Positions 18,362 to 24,993 of a stretch of DNA of 64,000 nt are shown here, piece after piece. The notes below the pieces were generated by a model. The model was not told the DNA's origin, ran no database searches, and was given only the letters and a program-made list of their open reading frames with translations. Origin of the DNA: Scytonema millei VB511283 (GTDB lineage Bacteria > Cyanobacteriota > Cyanobacteriia > Cyanobacteriales > Chroococcidiopsidaceae). The stretch spans positions 391,349 to 455,348 of the forward strand of contig NZ_JTJC03000017.1 in assembly GCF_000817735.3 (NCBI RefSeq). Reading direction: 5' to 3'. Both the position numbers and the translations under genes were made by a program. Position 1 is the first letter of the stretch. Each line of letters starts with the position of its first letter.

Positions 18362-18478
18362 ATGCACGCTAACATCTGGTCTATCTTTGCTATCTTAGCT
18401 GTACTAATTCAAGTTATCCCTGCTGCAGTCGTCTTGTACTTAGCGTCGGCAACCGATCGGCAGGAATGGTTTTGCTAG
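18362..18478 (+). CDS. 38-residue single-pass membrane peptide
   Basis: A short frame starting at ATG, eight bases after an AGGAG. The product MHANIWSIFAILAVLIQVIP continues as AAVVLYLASATDRQEWFC. It has one hydrophobic helix (about residues 5-29) and a polar tail. Length and layout resemble the small subunits of photosynthetic or NDH-1 complexes, but I could not match it to PsbX, PsbM, PsbY, PetM, PetL, PsaM or PsaX, so I give no symbol. The strong ribosome-binding site and helix make translation likely. Confidence 0.5.
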   Translation: MHANIWSIFAILAVLIQVIPAAVVLYLASATDRQEWFC

Positions 18479-19287
18479 AAAACTTTACTAGATTGAACTC
18501 TGTAAACTAATGAAATTTTGTTACAACCTTTACTGCTACTTTTGGTTAACCTGGAATTAAGCTTATGTTGAGCTTCAGTAAAGATTTGATAAAGACTACG
18601 GCGGGTTTTGACAATTTGACTGGGAAAATACTTAAATTAGTGGTGTAAGAAGATTTTTTCTCCGCTTCTCGATCTTGGCATAATCGAGGAGCAAAATTCG
18701 TTCTACAAAAACACGAAAAAGATAACTATGATGCTGTCTAGCTTGCAGGCGGACAGTAAAGGGTGCTAACTACAACCTATTTGCAATGTAAGCAACATTG
18801 CAAATCGATTTAAACAAAACAAAAATGAATTAAAAAAAATTAAGCACGGTTCCCGACCTTAACCAAACTCTGAGGAAGTTAGGTTTACTACTTAAGGCAG
18901 AGCATTCTGTAGCTTTTACTTGCATCTCTGCAATCTTTGCTATGGGTAGTCTTGCTATCTTTATGCAATTTGCTGTTAGCGTTGGGTGCTGGTAACAAAT
19001 TTACTTAGAAATTATGTGCTTTTTCCGTAATCTTTGTCACTCAAGTTGAATTTGTAGTTACACATACAATGCATCAGCCTAGAAAAAATTTTGTTTACTG
19101 CGGACAGAAATTGTTATTTTTTGTAAAGTTTAACTGAGCCAGATATGCTTTCTCTGCTGGAAACCTACAAGCGATCGCCATGCATCAAATCTAAAATTGC
19201 AGCGTATACATATAACATCTGGTTAGTAGGTCAGCGCATATAGCTCAAATTGAGCCTTCATAAGTTGTTAGGAAATGTTTGCGTCCT
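18479..19287. other. Long spacer before the response regulator
   Basis: About 800 bases with no supported gene. The sequence is AT-rich, without heptamer arrays. Only frames under 25 codons are seen. It may hold the response regulator promoter or a small RNA, but I see no convincing terminator or motif. Confidence 0.4.
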
Positions 19288-20049
19288 ATGTCGTTACTAA
19301 TTCTCGTGGTTGATGATGAGCCGTCGATTCGTGTTTCTGCTAGCTATGCATTGGAGCAAATTGGTTACTCAGTAGTTACGGCTGAACATGGAAAAGAAGC
19401 GCTGAGAATTATTGAGGAATATCAACCTCATCTAGTTATCACCGATATTATGATGCCGCAGATGAATGGATACGAACTGATTCGATGGGTGCGTCAGCGT
19501 CCGGCATTTCGGTTATTACCTGTCGTATTTTTAACCGGACGCACGGAAACGGAAGAACGCATTCGCGGCTATCAAATGGGAGGCGATGCATACTTACCTA
19601 AACCGTTTGAATTAGATGAATTACATGCTGTCGTTCGCAACCTCTTAGAGCGATCGCAGCTGATATCTCAACTGATGCAATGGGAATTGCGCCTGCGCGA
19701 TCGCGCACAAAATACAGGTAGGCTACCCGTCTCTACAGATACTTTCGACTACAATCCTCTCAGTGTTCCAACACCAATTTCATCGCCAACTGAAACCTTA
19801 CGCCAGCAATTGCATTCCCAAATTCAAGCAACAATTGCAGCTACCAGATCTCGGATTAATTTCACAGACAGAGAACAGGCTGTACTCAAATTTCTGGCGC
19901 AGGGACTATCTAATTCTCAAATTGCTACCAATCTATTTCTCAGTCCGCGCACGATAGAGAAATACGTGAGCAATTTGTTAGGTAAAACGGGAACTAGCAA
20001 TCGGGTTGAATTGTTGCGCTTTGCAATGGAAAATCATTTAATTTCGTAA
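19288..20049 (+). CDS. NarL/LuxR-type response regulator
   Basis: A two-component regulator of 253 residues. The receiver domain (about 1-120) has acidic pocket VVDDEPS, phospho-acceptor Asp in LVITDIMMPQMNG, Thr in FLTGRTE and Lys in YLPKPFE. After a linker the LuxR helix-turn-helix reads FTDREQAVLKFLAQGLSNSQIATNLFLSPRTIEKYVSNL. I start at ATG (SLLILVVDDE); a TTG three codons earlier, closer to an AGGAA, is possible. It is the last gene before the double-glycine peptide cluster, 0.9 kb away on the same strand, and is a candidate regulator of it by position only. No cognate kinase is adjacent. Confidence 0.85.
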   Translation: MSLLILVVDDEPSIRVSASYALEQIGYSVVTAEHGKEALRIIEEYQPHLVITDIMMPQMNGYELIRWVRQRPAFRLLPVVFLTGRTETEERIRGYQMGGDAYLPKPFELDELHAVVRNLLERSQLISQLMQWELRLRDRAQNTGRLPVSTDTFDYNPLSVPTPISSPTETLRQQLHSQIQATIAATRSRINFTDREQAVLKFLAQGLSNSQIATNLFLSPRTIEKYVSNLLGKTGTSNRVELLRFAMENHLIS

Positions 20050-20933
20050 GGTTGCTGGGAAAAACTGCGATTGCGGGGTAGCATGTACCAAATTATCTTA
20101 AAATTTTAGAATTTGGATTTTAGATTTTGGATTACAGAAAATTGCGTCAGCAAATTTTACTAGTTTAAAATTGGTGGCGATCGCATCAAACAGTATGTTC
20201 TTTTTCTATCTATGGTGTCTTAGCAATATTTAATTGTAGATCTTTATATCCCCCTCCATTCACTTGCTCAATAGCAATTTTTTTAATTTAACTTCCTTCT
20301 ACTAAAGACAACAAAAATAGAATATTTATTATCTACCATCCAAGTTTAGTGTTAAGGGTAATATGTTTCCATAGAAACCTATTATATCCTAGCACTTGAC
20401 TTGGCTTTTTTAATATCATAACCTCTTAAAATAGATAGCACATCTACTGTTTTAAAACGGGTATATACCTAGTGAACTCACCCATTGCTTTGGGTAACTT
20501 TGCCGTACAAATAATCTGAATCTTTTTATAGATTATTAGTAGATGACGAATAATAGCCTGAACAAGAAAAAACAAAAAAGTTTTTCAAACAGGTTTTCCG
20601 AAATCAAATCTGAACTAACTGTAGGATTAAATAACGAGAAACAAAAACTAAAGCTGGTAGTTACTCTTACAGCGTTCTCTCAGCACTAAAAGATGTTCTC
20701 TAAACCGAATCTGTATAAAAAACGATCGGTAAATCTGAAAGTCAATATAGTAATATTTTTTAAAGTTACTTTATTGATTAGAAATACCAGGCTTCAATCA
20801 TTTGTTTGACAACAAAGCTTCTAGGTATTTTAAAGATGGAAAATCAATCGAACTAAACTTTAAGTGCATAATTCTCGAATCACAAACGTACAACACATTA
20901 AGTCACTCAAACAACTTCAGGAGACTACTTACA
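20050..20933. other. Long AT-rich spacer upstream of the peptide cluster
   Basis: About 880 bases without a supported gene. The last 90 bases are copied, with small changes, in the spacers before peptides 2 and 4 (a block starting near AAGTGCATAATTCTCG and ending in the ribosome-binding site). Confidence 0.5.
20806..20834 (+). promoter_or_regulatory. Candidate promoter of the peptide cluster
   Basis: TTGACA is followed after 17 bases by TTTAAA. It lies about 100 bases before the first peptide start. It is the best -35-like match in the spacer, but the -10 is weak. Confidence 0.3.
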
Positions 20934-21194
20934 ATGATTAACGAAAACACCGAATTATTTGTCGAACTATCTGACGAGCAACAACAATTAGTCGCAGGTG
21001 GTTATTCTTGGAACGGCTATGGTGATAATTCCATTTATGACGCTTTGGGAACCAGCTTGAAAGAAACGCAATCAGTACAGCATCTCAAAGTCGGAATTGC
21101 TTCAACTCGCAACGGTAGCTATGTTGAGCAAGATTACTTGAATGCCAACCAAAAATTTGAAACTGATGCTTTCAAATATTTCACAGCTAAATAA
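20934..21194 (+). CDS. Double-glycine leader peptide 1 (CTB-type bacteriocin-like)
   Basis: An 86-residue precursor. The leader ELFVELSDEQQQLVAGG ends in the Gly-Gly site recognised by C39-peptidase ABC exporters, with the acidic/hydrophobic spacing typical of that leader class. The predicted mature part is 63 residues, begins YSWNGYGDNSIYDALG, and has no cysteine. An AGGAG lies ten bases before the ATG; the longer upstream frame is not supported because all paralogues start at the same MINE. It is the first of six close paralogues. Cyanobacterial peptides with this leader are annotated as bacteriocin-like; activity is not shown by sequence. Confidence 0.85.
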   Translation: MINENTELFVELSDEQQQLVAGGYSWNGYGDNSIYDALGTSLKETQSVQHLKVGIASTRNGSYVEQDYLNANQKFETDAFKYFTAK

Positions 21195-21274
21195 TTGAAC
21201 TTCAGTGCATAATTCTCGAATCACAAACGTACAACATATTAAGTCACTCAAACAACTTCAGGAGATTACTCACA

Positions 21275-21541
21275 ATGATTAACGAAACCAATACCGAACT
21301 ATTTGTCGAACTGTCTGACGAACAACAACAACTCGTAGCTGGTGGTTATTCTTATCCCGGCGGTGGTGATGGTCAGTCTATCTATGACGTTCTCAATACC
21401 AGCTTGAAAGAAAACAAATCCGTGCAACAACTTAAAGTCGGAATTGCCTCGACTCGTGACGGTAGCTATGTTGAGCAAGACTATTTGAATGCTAACCAAA
21501 ACTTTGAAACCGACGCTTTCAAGTTTTTCACAGCTAAATAG
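21275..21541 (+). CDS. Double-glycine leader peptide 2 (most divergent of the six)
   Basis: An 88-residue precursor with the same leader (ELFVELSDEQQQLVAGG). The mature part begins YSYPGGGDGQSIYDVLN, has one more residue than the others, carries KENKSVQQL in place of KETQSVQHL, and ends in FKFFTAK rather than FKYFTAK. It follows peptide 1 after 80 bases that copy the region upstream of peptide 1. A ribosome-binding site AGGAG is present at the same spacing. It is the most different of the six and could be the partner component if the system has two peptides; that is inference. Confidence 0.85.
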   Translation: MINETNTELFVELSDEQQQLVAGGYSYPGGGDGQSIYDVLNTSLKENKSVQQLKVGIASTRDGSYVEQDYLNANQNFETDAFKFFTAK

Positions 21542-21565
21542 TTAGATTATCTGAACTCATAAGGT

Positions 21566-21596
21566 GTAATTCTCTCAACTCCAACGAGAGAATTAC
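21566..21596. other. Intercistronic hairpin 1
   Basis: An 11 bp perfect stem GTAATTCTCTC/GAGAGAATTAC with a 9-base loop AACTCCAAC, between peptides 2 and 3. No T-run follows, so a role in mRNA processing or stability fits better than termination. Confidence 0.75.
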
Positions 21597-21665
21597 CTCC
21601 CAGCAAATCTCAAATTAATTCACGTCTACAACTTCAACTCAAACAACTTCAGGAGATTACTTACA

Positions 21666-21926
21666 ATGATTAACGAAAACACCGAATTATTTGTCGAACT
21701 ATCTGACGAACAACAACAATTAGTCGCAGGTGGTTATTCTTGGGACGGCTATGGTGATAATTCCATTTATGACGCTTTGGGAACCAGCTTGAAAGAAAAC
21801 AAATCCGTACAACATCTCAAAGTCGGAATTGCTTCAACTCGCAACGGTAGCTATGTTGAGCAAGATTACTTGAATGCTAACCAAAGCTTTGAAACTGATG
21901 CTTTCAAGTATTTCACAGCTAAATAA
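21666..21926 (+). CDS. Double-glycine leader peptide 3
   Basis: An 86-residue precursor. It matches peptide 1 in its N-terminus (MINENTELF) and nearly so after the cleavage site (YSWDGYG against YSWNGYG), but carries the KENKSV variant shared with peptides 2 and 6. The mature part has no cysteine. It is preceded by an intercistronic hairpin and AGGAG. Peptides 3 and 4 look like a copy of the 1-2 pair because the spacer after each first member is the same. Confidence 0.85.
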   Translation: MINENTELFVELSDEQQQLVAGGYSWDGYGDNSIYDALGTSLKENKSVQHLKVGIASTRNGSYVEQDYLNANQSFETDAFKYFTAK

Positions 21927-22006
21927 TTGAACTTCAGTGCATAATTCTCGCAGCACAAACGTACAACACATTAAGTCACTCAAACAACTTCAGGAGATTA
22001 CTCACA

Positions 22007-22270
22007 ATGATTAACGAAACCAATACCGAACTATTTGTCGAACTATCTGACGAACAACAACAACTCGTAGCTGGTGGTTCTTACTGGGGTGGCTACGGTG
22101 ACAATTCCATCTATGACGCTTTGGGAACTAGCTTGAAAGAAACGCAATCAGTACAACATCTCAAAGTCGGAATTGCTTCAACTCGCAACGGTAGCTATGT
22201 TGAGCAAGACTACTTGAATGCTAACCACAAGTTTGAAACTGACGCTTTCAAGTATTTCACAGCTAAATAA
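22007..22270 (+). CDS. Double-glycine leader peptide 4
   Basis: An 87-residue precursor with leader MINETNTELFVELSDEQQQ and the cleavage site VAGG. The mature part opens with SYWGGYGDNSIYDALG, shared with peptides 5 and 6, carries KETQSV, and ends NHKFETDAFKYFTAK. It is almost identical to peptide 5, differing at one residue (STRNGS against STRQGS). It follows peptide 3 with the same 80-base spacer as between 1 and 2. Confidence 0.85.
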   Translation: MINETNTELFVELSDEQQQLVAGGSYWGGYGDNSIYDALGTSLKETQSVQHLKVGIASTRNGSYVEQDYLNANHKFETDAFKYFTAK

Positions 22271-22294
22271 TTAGACTAATTGAAATCACCCAAT

Positions 22295-22325
22295 GTAATT
22301 CTCTCATTTGAGCTGAGAGAATTAC
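22295..22325. other. Intercistronic hairpin 2
   Basis: The same 11 bp stem as hairpin 1, but the loop is ATTTGAGCT. The stem is kept while the loop differs, which argues for selection on structure or for recent exchange of the arms. Confidence 0.75.
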
Positions 22326-22394
22326 CTCCCAGCAAATCTCAAATTAATTCACCCAAATAACTTCAACTCAAACAACTTCAGGAGATTACTCACA

Positions 22395-22658
22395 ATGATT
22401 AACGAAACCAATACCGAACTATTTGTCGAACTATCTGACGAACAACAACAACTCGTAGCTGGTGGTTCTTACTGGGGTGGCTACGGTGACAATTCCATCT
22501 ATGACGCTTTGGGAACTAGCTTGAAAGAAACGCAATCAGTGCAACATCTCAAAGTCGGAATTGCTTCAACTCGTCAAGGTAGCTACGTTGAGCAAGACTA
22601 CTTGAATGCTAACCACAAGTTTGAAACTGACGCTTTCAAGTACTTCACAGCTAAATAG
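22395..22658 (+). CDS. Double-glycine leader peptide 5
   Basis: An 87-residue precursor identical to peptide 4 except at one position (Gln in STRQGSYV). The leader ends VAGG; the mature part begins SYWGGYG. DNA identity with peptide 4 is also very high, pointing to recent duplication or gene conversion. Its ribosome-binding site is AGGAG at the usual spacing. Hairpin elements flank it on both sides. Confidence 0.85.
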   Translation: MINETNTELFVELSDEQQQLVAGGSYWGGYGDNSIYDALGTSLKETQSVQHLKVGIASTRQGSYVEQDYLNANHKFETDAFKYFTAK

Positions 22659-22682
22659 TCAGACTAACTGAAATTATCAAGT

Positions 22683-22713
22683 GTAATTCTCTCAACTCCA
22701 ACGAGAGAATTAC
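22683..22713. other. Intercistronic hairpin 3
   Basis: Identical in stem and loop to hairpin 1, between peptides 5 and 6. Confidence 0.75.
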
Positions 22714-22767
22714 CTCTCAACAAAATCTAAATTAAGTGATTTAAACAACTTCAGGAGATTACTTACA

Positions 22768-23031
22768 ATGATTAACGAAACGAACACCGAATTATTTGTC
22801 GAACTATCTGACGAACAACAACAACTCGTAGCTGGTGGTTCTTACTGGGGTGGCTACGGTGACAATTCTATCTATGATGCTTTGGGAACCAGCTTGAAAG
22901 AAAACAAATCCGTGCAACATCTTAAAGTCGGAATTGCCTCGACTCGCGACGGTAGCTATGTTGAGCAAGACTACTTGAATGCTAACCACAAGTTTGAAAC
23001 TGATGCCTTCAAGTACTTTACTGCCAAGTAA
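22768..23031 (+). CDS. Double-glycine leader peptide 6
   Basis: An 87-residue precursor. It shares SYWGGYG after the cleavage site and NHKFET near the end with peptides 4 and 5, but has KENKSV and STRDGS like peptide 2, so it is mosaic. It is the last of the tandem paralogues; 200 bases without a hairpin repeat separate it from the next, unrelated peptide. The leader and ribosome-binding site are as in the others. Confidence 0.85.
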   Translation: MINETNTELFVELSDEQQQLVAGGSYWGGYGDNSIYDALGTSLKENKSVQHLKVGIASTRDGSYVEQDYLNANHKFETDAFKYFTAK

Positions 23032-23239
23032 TCGCTGAGAAAGATTACGGTGATGGATAGATAAATCAGTAGTACAGACTATCCACTAAACAACTCCAGA
23101 GCTTCCACTACCGTTTTCATTGCGCTTGGTTTGCCTAGCTCAGTGCATAAATGAGAACACCCCAAGGTATGAAGTCTCTGGAAGTTTTTTTTTCTTATGA
23201 CGAAATGAATGAGATTGTAACAATTGGAGAAAATCAACT

Positions 23240-23461
23240 ATGTCTTTTCCGAAAAATCTATTACCAGAATTGTTTTTAGAATTAACCACAGAGCAACAAG
23301 AGTCTGTAGCTGGCGGTGCTAACTATACCGAAATCAATAAAGAAACTCATGAATCTACGGAACATGAAACAAGCCGCCAAACAGAACCAGACAATGGCAA
23401 AAAAGACCCATTCCATCACCCTCTCTTCTTCAAACCAATGTCAAGATTTTATATCTTCTAG
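23240..23461 (+). CDS. Double-glycine leader peptide 7 (distinct mature part)
   Basis: A 73-residue precursor with a related leader (LFLELTTEQQESVAGG) but an unrelated mature part: a hydrophilic Glu/Thr/His-rich segment (ANYTEINKETHESTEHETS) ending in PLFFKPMSRFYIF. It has no cysteine. The gene lies between the tandem paralogues and the transporter genes on the same strand. GGAG lies about ten bases before the ATG. It would use the same exporter. It might be an immunity-related or second active peptide; sequence alone does not say. Confidence 0.75.
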   Translation: MSFPKNLLPELFLELTTEQQESVAGGANYTEINKETHESTEHETSRQTEPDNGKKDPFHHPLFFKPMSRFYIF

Positions 23462-23573
23462 AAAAGATTCATAACAAAAGCGTTAACTAGAAGTTTTCTT
23501 AGTAGCGATCGCAGTTACCTAACTTTTGCGCTCAACGTCTCAGACAAATGATGTAGTTTAAAGGTTCACAGTC

Positions 23574-24881
23574 ATGGTTAGCGAAGTCAATCCAGAATCT
23601 CTACGAATAGTTGAAAGCGAAGAGTTTCTACCCTCAATTAGTCCTACAGTCACAATTGGCGGCGGAGTTCTGGTAGTTGCCTTCAGCGCAGCGGTATCCT
23701 TGGCTGCTACGCTCAACTACAACGTGACAGTTAAAGCACCTGCATCGATTCGTGGCGAAGTCCAAATTGTCCAATCGGCATCCGATGGCGTTGTCAGAAA
23801 CATTGCCGTCAAAGAAAACCAATTGGTAAAAAAAGGTGATGCGATCGCTTACGTTGACAATTCACAAATTTTAACTAGAAGAAACCAATTACTTGACAGC
23901 ATTCAACAAAGCCGCTCTCAACTGAGACAAATTTCATCTCAGTTGAGTTCCATTGATAGTCAAATTGCGGCAGAATCAAATTTATCAACTCGTTCAGTTG
24001 CCTCCGCTCAGGCAGAATTGCAACTACAGCAAAGAGATTACCTTGCCAAACAACAGTCAGCAATAGCAGAAGTGCAAGTCGCTCAAGCCTCATTAGATCT
24101 GGCGCGAGAGGAGATGCAACGTTACCGTCAACTAGCCAATACAGGCGCAATTCCTATATTACAAGTTAAAGAAAAAGAACAAGCTTATAAAGCAGCGCAG
24201 GCAAAAGTCAATCAAGCCAAAGCCAATCTCAACCCCAGTCGCGCCACAGTCTCGATCGCCAACGAACGTATCGCCCAAGAAGAAGCAAGGGGTATGGCAA
24301 CTGTAGCTGCACTACACAAAGAACGTAAAAACTTAGTTAGCAACCAAATCGAATTACAAAATCAAGTTGCCCGCGACACCAAAGAAGTCCAACAAATGGG
24401 GGTAGAACTGAGCAAGACTATGATTCTCTCGCCCACCGATGGTACAGTGTTGAAACTAGAGTTGCGCAACCCAGGACAAGTAGTCAGCACGGGACAAGCG
24501 ATCGCCCAAATTTCCCGCACCAACTCGCGTTTAGACATCAAAACTTACGTCCCAGGTGCAGAGATTAGCAAGATCAAGCCAGGACAGCAAGTTCAGATGC
24601 GCGTTTCCGCCTGTCCCTACCCCGACTATGGCACGCTTAAGGGTGTAGTCAAAACCGTGGCTCCCGATGTCGTACCTACTGCTAGCGGTGCAGCCAGCGA
24701 GTCCCCGACTCCAGCAGGCGCATATGAGGTGACAATTCAGCCGAATACGTGGTTTGTCGGTACTGGCGATCGCCTGTGTCGATTGCAACCTGGTATGGAA
24801 GGGACAGTAGACATTATTTCCAAATCAGAGACACCATTACAATTCGTTTTACGTAAAGCAAGAATTCTTTCGGGTATCTAA
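23574..24881 (+). CDS. HlyD-family membrane fusion protein of the peptide exporter
   Basis: A 435-residue periplasmic adaptor linking an inner-membrane ABC exporter to the outer membrane. One N-terminal membrane helix (about 22-48, VTIGGGVLVVAFSAAVSLAA) is followed by a lipoyl-like half (QIVQSASDGVVRNIAVKENQ, VKKGDAIAYVD), a long helical hairpin rich in Gln/Ala/Leu coiled coil (about 105-270), the second lipoyl half (ILSPTDGTVLKLELRNPGQVV) and a beta-barrel domain. It sits directly upstream of the C39-type ABC transporter and after the peptides. A TolC partner is not in the window and is probably encoded elsewhere. Confidence 0.9.
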   Translation: MVSEVNPESLRIVESEEFLPSISPTVTIGGGVLVVAFSAAVSLAATLNYNVTVKAPASIRGEVQIVQSASDGVVRNIAVKENQLVKKGDAIAYVDNSQILTRRNQLLDSIQQSRSQLRQISSQLSSIDSQIAAESNLSTRSVASAQAELQLQQRDYLAKQQSAIAEVQVAQASLDLAREEMQRYRQLANTGAIPILQVKEKEQAYKAAQAKVNQAKANLNPSRATVSIANERIAQEEARGMATVAALHKERKNLVSNQIELQNQVARDTKEVQQMGVELSKTMILSPTDGTVLKLELRNPGQVVSTGQAIAQISRTNSRLDIKTYVPGAEISKIKPGQQVQMRVSACPYPDYGTLKGVVKTVAPDVVPTASGAASESPTPAGAYEVTIQPNTWFVGTGDRLCRLQPGMEGTVDIISKSETPLQFVLRKARILSGI

Positions 24882-24886
24882 AAATA

Positions 24887-24978
24887 GTGGTAAGTCGTAA
24901 GTCGTAAGTCGTAAGTCGTAAGTCAGACTTGACTGATAACTGACAACTGATAACTGATAACTGATAACTGATAACTGA
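24887..24978. repeat. Two heptamer arrays in the HlyD-transporter spacer
   Basis: Four TAAGTCG units are followed by five or more CTGATAA units. They fill the whole spacer, so the transporter gene has no recognisable ribosome-binding site before its ATG. Confidence 0.8.
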
Positions 24979-24993
24979 TTGTCGGCATCTATC

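Noticed and set aside
18362..18478. Naming the 38-residue peptide psbX, petM or a similar subunit
   Set aside because: Its residues do not match any of those proteins as I know them; only the size is similar.
20802..20933. Longer first peptide with 44 extra residues
   Set aside because: All six paralogues begin MINE with AGGAG at the same distance, and the extra residues precede the leader without similarity.
21566..22713. Hairpins between peptide genes as intrinsic terminators
   Set aside because: No T-run follows any of the three stems.
20934..23031. The six peptides as lanthipeptide or cyanobactin precursors
   Set aside because: The mature parts have no cysteine and no modifying or cyclising enzyme is nearby.
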